Of a stretch of DNA of 64,000 nt, positions 53,036 through 64,000 are shown in pieces. Position numbers and translations under genes: made by a program. The number at the start of each line of letters is the position of its first letter. Within the stretch, counting starts at the first letter, position 1. The notes under the pieces were generated by a model. That model made no database searches. It worked only from the letters and a program-made list of their open reading frames with translations, and was not told the origin of the DNA. Source of the DNA: Chrysaora quinquecirrha (lineage: Eukaryota > Cnidaria > Scyphozoa > Semaeostomeae > Pelagiidae); contig JACTAT010000024.1 in the NCBI GenBank assembly GCA_014526335.1, positions 758,673-822,672 on the forward strand, in the 5' to 3' direction.

Positions 53036-54915
53036 AAAACCAAAACTAGCTTAGAATTTTCTAATAACGAATTGCGTAATTATTTTTCTGATCTTTTAAA
53101 TTCAAATAACGCTGCAGACACTAATGCCATTACAAACAGTGAAATTGTACATCCTGCTTTCTCACCTGACAACCTAACACAGGAACTGATTCATGAATCC
53201 TTAAATCGTGATATTACTTTCGAAGAGGTAAAAAATATGTGCAAAAAACTTAACAACGGAAAGGCGGCAGGGATTGATATGTTGAGCGCTGAACTTCTAA
53301 AGAATCTTAATGGTAAATTCCTTCGGGTATTTACCAAACTTTTCAACAAAATCCTGCACTCTGGAAAATTTCCAGAGGAGTGGTCCGCAGGTATCATCGT
53401 AATTCTTTTCAAAGGTGGCGAGAAATCCGATCTAAATAATTACAGGGGTATCACGCTGCTTAGCATCTTTGGCAAGTTTTTTCTTGGATTCTTCTAGAAA
53501 GATTGAATTCTGTAATATCAACCAACTCAATTCTTTATGAAAATCAAATTGGATTCCGAAAAGGCTATCAAACCTCCGACCATATTTTCACTCTTCGAGC
53601 CCTAATAGACAGCACTTTCGAGAAAACAGGCGGCTCTCTTTATTTATGTTTCGTTGATTTTAGAAAAGCTTTTGATTCTGTAGACCATAAGCAGTTAATT
53701 CATAAAATAGCTGCTTACGGTATTAAAGGAAATGTTTTGAAAGTAATAGGCTCACTTTATGACAAAGTTAAATCTTGCGTTAGGGGTAATAATGGGCTGA
53801 CAGATATCTTCTCATGCTCACGAGGTGTTCAACAAGGATGCCTACTTAGTCCAGTTCTCTTTGCATTGTTTTTAAATGATCTAAGTAGTTATATTCAAGA
53901 CTCTACAGGGGGCGTACCCTTAGGTAATACAGTCATTCATTCATTATTATATGTGGATGACCTTGTTTTGATTTCTCAAGATCCCCATGACCTTCAATCC
54001 CAACTAGATAAACTGGAAATTTTCACCAAATCGGTTAAAATGGAGGTCAATATGGATAAAACAAAAATCATGGTTCTTAGGAAAATAAAAAGTTCAGAAG
54101 TCTCGTGAAAGTAAGAAACTATGGAAACTAGGTGACAAAGTTGTAAAACAATGCGAGTCATACAAGTACCTTGGGGTTACAATAAAATCCAACGGTTCAT
54201 TTTCTGATCATATTGACAAAATAAAAGAAAAAGCCCAGAAGTCTTACTATAGTCTTCTATCAAAAAGCATAGAGTAGGGTGGTTTTCAGCCAAGGCTTTT
54301 ACTTTATCTTTTTGATCACACGATAGTACCAATATTGAAATTTGGGGATTCAACGATTGGGTTAAAATAGAAACACTGCATCTTTCAGCTTGCAAATACG
54401 CATTAGGTGTTAAATCTAATACAAAAACTGAAGCAGTTTATGCTGAATTAGGCAGAACTTCTTTAAAATATAACAGACATGTTAATATAATCAAATTTTT
54501 ATTTCGGTTATTTAAACTAGACGATGTTCGCTATGCCAGTCTAGCTTATCAAAGTCTTAGTAAAGATGCTGAAGAAGGTATCTCGAATTGGGTTTTAAAA
54601 GCTCGTAATCTCCAAACATTGTATGGCATCCAAGACTCTGATAATTCGACTATCATTAAAACAAAGGTTAGGAAAATGTTTGAATCTGAAGTTTTAAACA
54701 ACCTTAGGACTCAGATCATTGAAGATAAGAAATTAAAACTTTACGCATCCTATAAGTCTTGGTTCAAATTTGAAACTTATCTTGATAGTTTAGTAGATTA
54801 CAAGATTAGATCCACTGTTGCGAAAATACGTCTTAGTTCCCATAATCTTCATATAGAAACAGGAAGATTTGGAAAGAACAAAACTCAAGGGAAGATAGAT
54901 TTTTCCCTACTGTAA
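53030..54915 (+). pseudogene. LINE-A ORF2 reverse transcriptase and tail
   Basis: 53072-53497 has NGKAAGIDMLSAELLKNLNG and WSAGIIVILFKGGEKSDLNN with NYRGITLLSIFGKFF, then a shift. 53503-54108 has NQIGFRKGYQTSDHIFTLRA, LCFVDFRKAFDSVDHKQLI (motif A), SRGVQQGCLLSPVLFALFLN and LLYVDDLVLIS (catalytic Y-V-D-D, where most LINEs have A for V). The thumb (CESYKYLGVTIKSNGSF) follows after another shift. The C-terminal domain reads to 54915 (VAKIRLSSHNLHIETGRFGK), similar in plan to the LINE-C tail. Confidence 0.88.
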
Positions 54916-55450
54916 AACAAAAGGCCTAAACATAATTGAAGATGAAATTCATTTTATATCTTCTTGTTCTTTTTATGAAAACGAAAGAAAACAAATGCTA
55001 GATCATATATTTCAAAAATTTCCAAACACTGTTTCCCTTAATGATGAAAATATGTTTACATGGCTAATGTCCCAAGAGGAAAATGATGTAACAACAAAAC
55101 TAGGAAATTTCTGCTATAACTCATTTGTTAAAAGAAACAAATTTATGCAGAGACCTGAGACTTTTTAGATATAACTGATGCAGTAAGGAATAAAGATAAT
55201 AAATATATAAAAAAAATTGAAATTAAAAACTCATTTATAACATCGTTTGACCTTATGATCATAATAGACTTAGTATAAAGTATTCTTCTTTATCTAAATT
55301 AGTTTTGATAATTATGAGCACTCATATATTGTAATACCTTCCAATATACATTTGTAACTAATTAATTAAAATGTTATGTATTAGAATTTAGTAATAATTT
55401 GTAATTGGTTAGGGCCATCTCGCCTATACACCATTATTGACAAAAAAAAA

Positions 55451-57930
55451 TAGTAGAAAAGAAGATTCTTGTGATAATAATGGTAAGAGAATATTCTTGT
55501 TTGAATAGCTCTCATGGGCATCAAGTAATGTTTTATATTTCAGATTGATGGATGTTTGAATTAATATCAAATTCCTGACAATAACCATCTAATCTAAGCT
55601 AGTTGCAGTTTGTAATCATTCTCCCAATTTTAATTCCTCCTTCAGATATAAGTGAGGATGCATTAGAAGCTACTGAGCAAGCTGAATCAAATGACACTCA
55701 GACAAGCAAGTTTAAAGCTAGCATTGAAAATTTAAACACAGAGTTATTATGATATTCAATATTATTTGGTATGATGATTTTCAACCCTGAGATAATTTTA
55801 TGTTTCTTGTTTTCTACAGATTTGGATCATGCAAATAGAGTCGAACAAAAATGTTATTGAACCCGAATCTGGCAAGTTGATCTTTAACATTTACATTTAC
55901 CTTTTGGAATACTTGATGACCAATACTTAGCCAAAGTACAGAATAACCCCTTTATGGCACAAACCATAACTGCAAGTGATATTGTGTTTTCATTTAATTT
56001 CACATCATTTTCTGAAAATGTGTTGCTCACAAACCTCCTGATGAAAACCAAATCCCAAAATTTTTCTTGTATTTTGTACACATGCCACTCTACTCATAAC
56101 GCTATTCTTCAATAGGAAGTTATTTATTCTGTTGTATAAAAAACTTAGTAAAATAGGTTAAAGATCAATTAATGCTGACGGCTATTATGCACACTGCCCT
56201 TATATAATCCAACCAGAAAGCTGGTGATAAGATTGTTTGATAATGAGCCCTACCTGACAAAAGATGGCAAATAAAGTTATTACTGCAGCTTGAGAGGATT
56301 CTGAAACTGTTTAAAATGAGTACAGATACTGTATGAAAGTGGCAAATCTGCCATGGTCACTTAAAAAAATTATTACTTTAACACTGAACAAGTCTTTCTA
56401 CTGCAAGTTATTTTATAAATATGTGCTGTGTCATTGACGTCAATATTGGAACACACCCAAAATTTTAATCTTGATTCAGTAATCTGTCTGATACCTTATA
56501 TAAATTAAATGCATGGTTGTTGTGTCCAATCATCATCATCTTGTACTTCTGCCCTCTCAGCTGCAATATTGAAATATTTAGACACTGTTAATTTTTGTTG
56601 CAAGAGACACTTACTTGAAAATATTGTTACTTTAATATTGTCAGTCTTCGTCCACCTCTAAAATGTAGTAAGTAAAAAATTACAATAATTTAAGCTCTTT
56701 CAAATCACATTGGTGTGTGTGTTAACAGAAGACTAAATGTTATGTCATAGGCAGTACTTATACCACTTTCTTGGCTGTTTTAAGTTAACATTTCGTAGTT
56801 TTATGCTTTTTATAAGACATAAGTTTTTATGTTGCAAAGAGACAAGTAAACATTTCAAACAACAGCTTGTCATTATACCAGTTTCTTCACTTTTATTTTC
56901 ACAACAAGATACTTTTGTGCCTTTTTCTTTTGTGGCTTTTTCTTTTGCTCGTTCTGTTTTGTTAATTACAAAAATCATGAGAACAAAATGTCCACTGATT
57001 CTAATGAGATAGAATTGGAAACACGATTGCATTAGTGGCAAACATGAATCAAAATCATACTGAATGTAAAATGCAACAATATATATTTTGCCATTTGATC
57101 CATTTTTACCTTTTATAGGCTTGTCTTCATTTTCCTTGGAAAATTTCTGGCAGGCTCTTTTCAAACAATAATAAAAGTTAGTTATATTGCCATTAAATTT
57201 TGCAGGTAATTCAAAATTCGGAAACAAACAACGATTTCTGTACAAGTTGTTCTAAGTCTAACTACAATTACCTTTTTCTATTTTAATTCTTTTAGAATGC
57301 TCCTCTATTTCTGAATCAGATGAGATTGTTAAAAATATAAACTCATTTGGTAAGTTTGACATTTAATTACGTAAATTAAACATTACTCAAATTTGAAAGG
57401 TAAGTTATGGAGAAAGATCATATAGAAGGCACAATACCTTGTTTGATTTTGAATTGTTTTGATGTTGATTCTTCTGTTTCATTTTTTGTTGCAGAGAATT
57501 TACTACCAGTGGTTTTTTTCTGTTTATATTCCTTGCAAATGCTACAGTAAAAATGGTAGTTAATATTAATTTTTATATAATTATATAAATAGCTTGTACT
57601 TGTTGGGCTAAGTAATTCTTACTTGAAGTTTTCTTTGGTGTTGCTTCATTGTCTGTAGTTGGACCAACGTGCTCCTCTTCCTTTGAGTCAGATTTTGCAA
57701 AAATTGATCTGTATGTAAAACTGCATGCAATTTATTATAGTTTTATTGCTTTCAAAAATTATTTCTATAATAAAATAGTTGAAAAGTCGATTTCTTTACT
57801 TTATCTTAAAATATTGTGCCAATCATTTGATTGCTTTGCAGATTCTAAATTTGCTCACCAACATAGCACATTAGTATTTCATTTCCTCAGTGTCTTTGAA
57901 TCATGTGTCTGAACAATCTTGTCTTTTAAT
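55451..57930. other. AT-rich unassigned region, possible small exons
   Basis: No repeat or long coding frame. Two stretches look exon-like on the plus strand: 55645-55740 (SEDALEATEQAESNDTQTSK) and 57298-57351 (SISESDEIVKNINSFG followed by GTAAG). Both are short, acidic and Ser-rich. They could belong to an intron-rich gene, but nothing identifies it. Confidence 0.3.
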
Positions 57931-57939
57931 GTTTTCAGC

Positions 57940-58370
57940 GAGAAATGCTGGATGCTTAAATAGATGTTGGACCACAAGATAATGCACTCCTACAGAAAAC
58001 AATGCATGGTCCAGTAGCATCATCTCTTCCAAAAGTCTCAAGAAATTTTGAGCATCTTCCAGCATTTTTTGAAGATTTTTGCTTGCTTAGTCAAAGAATT
58101 TGCTACTATCCACCAAAGGTTCCACTGCATCATTAATTTTATGCTTTGATCTATCTTCAAGAACCTCGCTATTATTGATTATTTTCAAATTTTCACTGAA
58201 AGTATCATAGAAATCACTTGCAGCCACCAATGGTCGCCTAAGCCATTCACATTTTCTGTTTTCAGTCTTTATATAATTTCAGAGTCTGTAGGAATCAGTT
58301 CACTTCCATGTTGTTGAAGAAAATTCTTTGGAAATTGTTGAAAGTGCGAAATTCCTTTCTCTTGCTTAAC
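57940..58370 (-). pseudogene. Unidentified minus-strand coding remnant
   Basis: Minus strand: CEWLRRPLVAASDFYDTFSE, NLKIINNSEVLEDRSKHKIN, DAVEPLVDSSKFFD, one in-frame stop, then KNLQKMLEDAQNFLRLLEEM and LLDHALFSVGVHYLVVQHLF, about 105 codons in one frame. Further upstream, in another frame, VKQEKGISHFQQFPKNFLQQ fits the same style. The composition is clearly protein-like (amphipathic helices). I do not recognise the family. Confidence 0.5.
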
Positions 58371-58825
58371 CATCTGGGAAAATGGAAGACATTTTACATT
58401 ACCTGTCTTGCATTCCTTTCATATATAAATTGAATCAACAAAGATAAAATTCATATAAATGCAAGTTATAAGAAGGAAATATATTGAAGTACATAAAAGA
58501 TATGTGAACACGTGGCAGAATTGGTCAGATGTAACCATCACATCTTTTTTTAAACAGTTCTTCTATCAGAAATTACTTCAGCAAATAGAAAATAATAAAA
58601 AAAGGATAAATACAAGAAAAGTTAGGTACCCGTCAAAACAGTTTGCTGTGGTATCATTATTGTTTCCTGGTTTATATGTAAATGTATAGCTGTAAATTTT
58701 CCAAATAATCTAAAAACACAAATATAGAAGGGTGGTTTTTAATTTCTTGAAGGGTGACTTTCAATTCTTGAATGATGTACATTTAACAAATATGTATAGA
58801 TAAGATTGGGAATATATTAATTAAT

Positions 58826-59209
58826 TGTTATTCCTAATACATATCAATGATGTCACATCTAATGTAAACTGTAATTCACACCTTCAATCCTATTCCATTT
58901 GTTGTCAAATCACACCTTTATGCAGATGATACAGTGCATTTAGTAGCTGACAAGTGTGCAAGGAATATTGAGATCAAACTGAACACTGAATTGGGAAATG
59001 CACATAGATTTTTTACTGACTATAGGCTCACACTTAACGATAAGAAGACCAAATATATGATCTTTGGAACTGCGAGAAAGATAAAACAACTTGGTGATAT
59101 CAACATCGAGCTGAATTCTAACAAAATTGATCAATTGGAAACTTTCAAATACCTAGGTGTGCATTTTGACAAGCAGTTAAGCTGGCAAAAACACCTTAAC
59201 AGCTTATAA
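58826..59209 (+). mobile_element. LINE reverse-transcriptase fragment
   Basis: A short piece of a non-LTR RT: LLFLIHINDVTSNVNCNS (motif B/C approach), a one-base shift, then HLYADDTVHLVADK (catalytic Y-A-D-D; the frame starts at 58934) and the thumb FKYLGVHFDKQLSWQKHL. It is cut at both ends and followed directly by PLE-4 at 59243. It differs in sequence from LINE-A, -B and -C. Confidence 0.8.
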
Positions 59210-59242
59210 GATTAGCTTATAGTTAAGAAAGATTCAAGGGGG

Positions 59243-60920
59243 TTACAATCTGGATTGCAACCCGCTAAAATATATGGACTCCCGAAAATGCACAAGCCGC
59301 GCTCTAATAATTCTGCACCTCCATTTCGTCCTATTGTCTCTTCGATAGGTACATATAATTACAATTTAGCCAAATACTTATGTTCGTTATTGGATCCTTT
59401 TATACCTACGGAATATTGTGTTAAAGATACGTTTTCGTTTGTTGAAGGAATTAATAATCAATCCACTTTTGATAAGTTTATGGTTTGTTTGATGTACAAA
59501 GTTTATTTACCAACATTCCTTTAACTCAGTGTATCGATTTAGCAGTATCTTATATTTGTAATGACAACCCTAATATTAAACTTAGTACAGCTAATCTTAA
59601 GGAACTTTTTATTTTTGCCACAGCACAGAAGCATTTTCTTTTAAATGGTGATTGTTATGATCAGGCCCACGGCGTATCGATGGGATCGCCATTAGCACCA
59701 GTTCTAGCCAATCTCTTCATGGGCCATCATGAGAAGATCTGGTAAGATTCATACTAGGATTCTAACGTTTTATTCTACCGTCGTTATGTTGATGATACGT
59801 TTTGTTTATTTAATAACGAAGAAGATGCACTTAAATTTTTTAGTTTTATTAACAAGCAGCACCCTAACATTAAGTTTACTATGGATAAACAGGATAACAA
59901 CCAGCTACAGTTTTTGGATATTTTGATAGATAACAGTAATAGTGAATCGGTCCGCACTTCTGTTTTTCGTAAAACAACTTATACTGGTCTTCTAACTAAT
60001 TTTTCAGTTTTACATCGTTTTCATAAAATAGGCTTGATTAGAACTCTCGTTGATAGGACTTACAAGATTAATAATACACGTTCTGGGTTTGATAATGATA
60101 TTAAGAAGCTTACTTCCATCTGTAATAAGAATCTGTACCCATCATATATCGTCGACAATATTGTTCATAAGTATCTAGACAAAGTTAGGGATACCCCTAG
60201 TGAGGATAATCAACCTAGGAATCATACTGCGTCTGATAACAAATGCTATTATAAGCTTCCGTATATTGGTCGTCACTCTCTCCTTGCTCAACGTAAAATA
60301 AAACACCTAGTTCAACAGTATTGTACAGATATCGATATTAAACTCGTATTTACTTCGTTTAAGCTTCATAATATGTTTGGGGTGAAGGATTCTGTGCCCA
60401 AGTGTCTCCGGGCTCGTGTAATTTACAAATTTTCTTGCGCTGGATGCAGTACTGCATCTTATGCTGGCGAAACCATCCGCCATCTCTCTACACGAATCCG
60501 GGAACATTTGGTTACAGATAAAAATTCACACATCTACAAGCATTTGTAGGAATCGGAAATCTGTCGTCAGGCTTGCACAGAGGATTGTTTCTCTGTTTTG
60601 GACACTGCCCAAACTTCTTTTATATTGAAGATCAAAGAGGCTTTGCACATCTCATGGGAAAAACCTACTTTGAATAGGCAGCTGTATCATTATAATTTAT
60701 CATTATCAAAGCGTTTTAACCTTTTTCTTTTAACCACACCCTTAATATCAATTAACATTTTTTTTCTCATCTATTGTTGTAAACATATATTACGTAACTT
60801 ACTTTTCCTTATAAAATTAACCGTTGTAGAAATTTGAATTCATCAACTGATGATGGACAGTGCATGTCCGAAACATGTTTTGCAAATTAAAAGTTGTTGT
60901 TTTTGCCGTCAAATTTCTAA
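59243..60920 (+). mobile_element. PLE-4, plus strand
   Basis: Near twin of PLE-3, starting about 61 bases further upstream (SGLQPAKIYGLPKMHKPRSN). The frame 59485-59745 has FDVQSLFTNIPLTQCIDLAV and SMGSPLAPVLANLFMGHHEK then a stop after EKIW. 59881-60549 has the linker and endonuclease (KFSCAGCSTASYAGETIRHL, STRIREH), then a stop after HIYKHL, and the last block is 60598-60837. It shares the motif-A base loss and EKIW stop with PLE-3, so the two are duplicates of one dead copy. Confidence 0.92.
60844..60885 (+). ncRNA. Hammerhead-ribozyme-like motif in PLE-4
   Basis: CTGATGA at 60847-60853, stem II GGACA/TGTCC, GAAA at 60870-60873, then CATG-TT. Same as PLE-3. Confidence 0.65.
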
Positions 60921-62600
60921 TTGATGCGCTACTCCTAAGAAATTTTGTAACTAATACGGTATTGTTTGATCACGTTATGAATCAAACGGGGGGAGTGAGT
61001 TGGAAAGTGTAGTACCTCCTTAAGTATTCAGGCCCAGGCCCAGGCCCCCACACAACACGTGTTGGAAAAAGATGGTGTGAGAGATCCATAAAAAAGTATG
61101 AAATAAAATAATTGGAAGTAGTAATCATATCAAGTGGGCAAGTTAAATCATTTCTTAAATAGTTTATTCTTTATTTATTATTGTTTCTGTTAGTTATTAT
61201 GTTATAGACACTAACAGAAGTATTTTCTTGCTTCCACCCTATTCACTACAACACTCTCTTCCTCCTCCTCGCAATCTTTCTCATTCACATTTTCACTATT
61301 ATCAAATACTATACTGGCTACAGCTAAGTCTAATTCAGTTTTTTCAGCAGATAAGTCTAAATGTCAAATAGTTCATCAGTGGGTGATAACTGGAATTTCT
61401 TCCCTGGTTCTAAAGCACTTGACAATGGCTTGCAATTCTTCATACCAAACTTCTCAAGGACCTTTTCAAGATTTCCTTGTTAATTACTTGAAAGGACTTT
61501 TGATTCCCTGTCACACTTTATGATCAATACAAGTAGGTAATAAATACAGTCAAGTCCTGCTATCTCGAACTCGCACGGGAAATAAAAATTTGTTCGACAT
61601 AGTGGGACTTTGAGATATCCGTACTCTGAATTTTTTCGATCAAAAAGCGGTCATCTGTGTGTAAAAGTAGAATATAAACAAAGGAAAAGACCTCATTTGT
61701 CTCAAAAGCTGTGTTAAACATCTATTTTAACTAAAATAGTACATTACTTTTTACCTGACACCCGCGATGCGGGTGAGTTTTACGCGTGTAACTCTCAGGG
61801 GTTTATTCAATGACTTGTGGCTTTAAAAGCCTGGATTCCATACAAAATATTGACTGTTGTGCGACTATTGATTTTTCATCATCTCACTCACATGATATGG
61901 AATAAAACCATACGTAGATTGAAAAAAAAATATTGATCAATATTCAGTTGGATATGGCCTTATTGTGCCAGGAAAGTTTCAATCTACGATGAAGGATACT
62001 AGACAAGCGACAATTTTAAACAATGCAGAACACTTAATGAAGATGAAGTAGACACCTTTCAAATAACTTCGCAAAAAGGTTGCATCTAAGTTGTTATATT
62101 TTATTTGATGAGTTTTTTAATCGATTATTCCAATCCGAAAATTTTTTGATACCCTTGCAAGGGAGGGTCGTCGTTAATTTATTTTTTTAGTTTTGAGGGG
62201 CTGCTTATTCAAAGGGGGTGCTCTTTGAAGAGGAGCTGCACATTAGAGGAAATACAGTATTCATGATATGAGCTCAAAAAATTATGCCATTGAACTTAAG
62301 TTTTTATTTTAATTCTAAAATACACCAAGGGCAGCTACTTATAATGTTTTTTTCAAAATTTTCAAGCTCAAGAAATTAGCAAATCACATATAAATCATAT
62401 GAAACACAAACTTGTTTGAAAGAATACAATGTATTCTTATATCTTATTTTGTATTATTGAATTTTTTTAAATAAAAAAGAAAAAAACAGCCTTTTTGTTG
62501 AATATTTATACACTTTGCCAAGACTTCTGTCCATAACTTTAACCTGGTGATTATTGGTGGTTGCTTAAACTAATTAAAAAGTATTATGCTTTGCAGCCTA
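60921..62600. other. Non-coding stretch, twin of 48801-50480
   Basis: Same content as copy 1: a pogo/Tigger-like terminus at about 61546, a dispersed-repeat piece at 61790-61850 and AT-rich sequence before LINE-A. No coding frame. Confidence 0.5.
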
Positions 62601-62616
62601 CTATATAGCTTGAGTC

Positions 62617-63648
62617 ATGGAAGGAGTAGGACGTGTTTTTGTGTCGCTCTGTCTTGTACTGTTTGTATGTTCTTTTTCTGTCCCTTTTGGGTCAATGGGT
62701 TTATGGATGAATCGTAGAGGTGTGATGGTCAAATCTTTATTGAAGAAGCATTTTCTAAAGAAAATCTTCAACAAACATCGCAGAAAGCTAATGCGGAAAT
62801 CGAGATGCTCTACTAATGTAAGTCAGTTTTCGTCCGTTTTTCATAATGATAATCCTTCCCTCGACTTTCTCTTGTTATTATCGGGAGATGTGGAATTAAA
62901 GCCAGGTCCTGCATCTTGTTCTAAATCGAAAACCAAAAGAGAAAGAGAGGACAGTTTGATTCGAGTTATTGAATCCCTGGAGAGAATCGAGGCAAAACAA
63001 GGTGAATCGGGTGAGAAGCAGGATCAGATGCTGGAAAGGCTCTCGAAGATAGAATCTGACTTCGAAAAAGTGAAAAATGATATCAGCCAGATTCATGAAA
63101 GGCAGGAGAAAGCAGAAGAAGAAATCAATGCTGTAAGAAATGAGGCCTTCAGCAAGATTTCTGATTTGACATTCCTGATCGACAAACAAGAACAGTACTC
63201 GCGAAAAAGCTCTGTTCGGCTATATGATGTTAGAGAGGAAGAAAACGAAAATTGCCAGGATCTTGTGATTGATGTTTTAAAGAAAGAAATGGACGTGGAC
63301 ATAAATCCTGAAGATATAGACATCGTACACCAGGTTGGCAAACGAAAGGATGGTGAGACTAGAGGAATTCTGATAAAATTCCTCTGTCACAAATCAAAGG
63401 AAAAAATCATGAGAAAGAAGAAAGAGGCAAAAAACATTGGAGTAAAAGAAGATCTTGCTCCTGGAATTAAAGGAATGGTAAATAAAATTTTCAAGGATAA
63501 AGGGAGAATAAACGTGGAAAAAGTTTGGACAATAGACGGAAGAATAAAGTGTAAAATGAACGGTAATCAAAAGGTATTCAAAATTCGATCTTACGCTGAT
63601 TATGCAAATCTAATGAATCCCTTTAATCATGATAATTTTGGATATTAG
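62617..63648 (+). CDS. LINE-A ORF1: leader, 2A-like motif, L1-type RNA-binding protein
   Basis: Intact 343-codon frame. Residues 1-26 look like a signal peptide (short N-region, VFVSLCLVLFVCSFSVPFGS core). A very basic stretch follows (KSLLKKHFLKKIFNKHRRKL), then LDFLLLLSGDVELKPGP (residues 82-98), a 2A-like motif in which Lys replaces the invariant Asn. From 100 on it is L1 ORF1p-like: a Glu/Lys coiled coil (IESDFEKVKNDISQIHERQE), an RRM-like domain (SSVRLYDVREEENENCQDLV to IVHQVGKRKDGETRGILIKF) and a C-terminal domain. It precedes the endonuclease ORF by about 100 bases. ATG 62617 is chosen because it gives the leader. Confidence 0.88.
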   Translation: MEGVGRVFVSLCLVLFVCSFSVPFGSMGLWMNRRGVMVKSLLKKHFLKKIFNKHRRKLMRKSRCSTNVSQFSSVFHNDNPSLDFLLLLSGDVELKPGPASCSKSKTKREREDSLIRVIESLERIEAKQGESGEKQDQMLERLSKIESDFEKVKNDISQIHERQEKAEEEINAVRNEAFSKISDLTFLIDKQEQYSRKSSVRLYDVREEENENCQDLVIDVLKKEMDVDINPEDIDIVHQVGKRKDGETRGILIKFLCHKSKEKIMRKKKEAKNIGVKEDLAPGIKGMVNKIFKDKGRINVEKVWTIDGRIKCKMNGNQKVFKIRSYADYANLMNPFNHDNFGY

Positions 63649-63699
63649 GTTTTTGACCGAGATGGTGAGTTAAATTCCATTTTGTCAACTAGAAATAAC

Positions 63700-64000
63700 A
63701 TAAGAAAGAAAGAAAAATTGAAAGAAAAAACTTCTAAGGAAAATTACAAAACTCTTAGGGCTTGCGCGTGGAATTTTAACGGTTTTAGGAGCTCAACGTA
63801 TTAAACAAACTGGCTGTGATTTCTTTGCACAAATTTTAGCATGCAATGACCTGGTTTGTTTTTTGAAACATGGAGGGATAAAAATGATACCTCGTTTTTT
63901 AATTTTGACGATGATTTCTCGGAATTCCACAAATTGGGATACAGAAATCATTTAGCAGGAAGGTCATCCGGGGGTTGTCTCTCCTTGTGAGGAAATCAGT
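63700..64000 (+). pseudogene. LINE-A ORF2 start, copy 3 (cut by window end)
   Basis: Reads TLRACAWNFNGFRSST then stops, as in copy 2 at about 51625. The same stop after the opening motif in both copies again shows DNA-level duplication. The rest lies outside the window. Confidence 0.7.

Larger units (their letters stand above)
50490..55450 (+). mobile_element. LINE-A copy 2, longest copy
   Basis: Plus-strand non-LTR retrotransposon: ORF1 (about 50492-51518), ORF2 endonuclease (from about 51620), RT (53030-54108), C-terminal domain to 54915, and a 3' UTR ending near 55450 in an A-run. The 5' limit is uncertain because the flank belongs to the duplication. Many one-base shifts break both ORFs. 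The endonuclease start reads LRACAWNFNGFRSS at about 51627. Confidence 0.88.
59304..64000 (+). repeat. Large direct duplication, copy 2
   Basis: Matches 47183-51867; runs off the right edge of the window. This copy keeps LINE-A ORF1 open where copy 1 is shifted. Confidence 0.95.

Noticed and set aside
2140..60920. Telomerase gene
   Set aside because: The RT blocks with YVDD and a GIY-YIG domain belong to Penelope-like elements; telomerase-specific domains are not seen.
1..64000. CRISPR array, prokaryotic operon or phage system
   Set aside because: Repeats are contiguous satellites without spacers, and all coding material is eukaryotic retroelement or transposon type.

Overview
The window is a repeat-rich, AT-rich stretch of an animal nuclear genome. 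The 18S/28S fragments are metazoan, an R2 retrotransposon sits in the standard 28S site, and almost everything else is decayed retroelement or satellite. The mix (R2 with one zinc finger, Penelope-like elements, 2A-bearing LINEs, a HECT domain resembling G2E3, a spliced integrase-like gene, Pif1-like helicase elements) suggests an early-branching marine invertebrate, most likely a cnidarian; that placement is inference. I see no bacterial or organellar DNA and no convincing intact single-copy host gene.

Layout. 1-606: 20-bp tandem array. 1590-4690: degenerate satellite, a Penelope-like element (PLE-1, minus) ending in a long fold-back, and a 1.25-kb element with ~55-bp terminal inverted repeats. 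4960-10277: rDNA fragment (probable 5' ETS, 18S 5' end fused to the middle of 28S) split by an internally deleted R2 at 7314-10004. 10278-22720: two decayed minus-strand copies of a Pif1-like helicase element, a PHD-finger remnant, an unidentified coding remnant with a microsatellite in it, a 64-bp satellite, a HECT-domain remnant, an integrase-like gene in two blocks and a LINE fragment. 22730-27499: LINE-A fragment, a short LTR element with a zinc-knuckle ORF, and a truncated Ty3/gypsy element (minus). 27500-29520: ~165-bp satellite. 29614-35278: LINE-B (minus; L1-type ORF1, ORF2 carrying a canonical 2A motif) between ~92-bp inverted repeats. 35280-39150: mostly uncharacterised, with a tRNA-derived SINE head. 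39160-48790: PLE-2 (minus) split by LINE-C (SGNH-esterase ORF1), then PLE-3 (plus) joined to it in inverted orientation. 50480-55450: LINE-A, longest copy. 57940-59210: unidentified minus-strand remnant and a LINE RT fragment. 59243-64000: PLE-4 and a second copy of the 47183-51867 segment, ending in an intact LINE-A ORF1.

How the parts relate. The window is a record of nested insertions: R2 in rDNA, a LINE in a helicase element, LINE-C in PLE-2, LINE-B inside a TIR element. One DNA-level duplication of at least 4.7 kb, about 12.1 kb apart, carries a PLE 3' half and a LINE-A 5' half together. All four PLE 3' ends carry a hammerhead-ribozyme-like core. Two unrelated LINE families carry a 2A or 2A-like motif after a hydrophobic leader, one on ORF1 and one on ORF2. 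Only LINE-A ORF1 (62617-63648) and LINE-B ORF1 (34178-34912) look intact.
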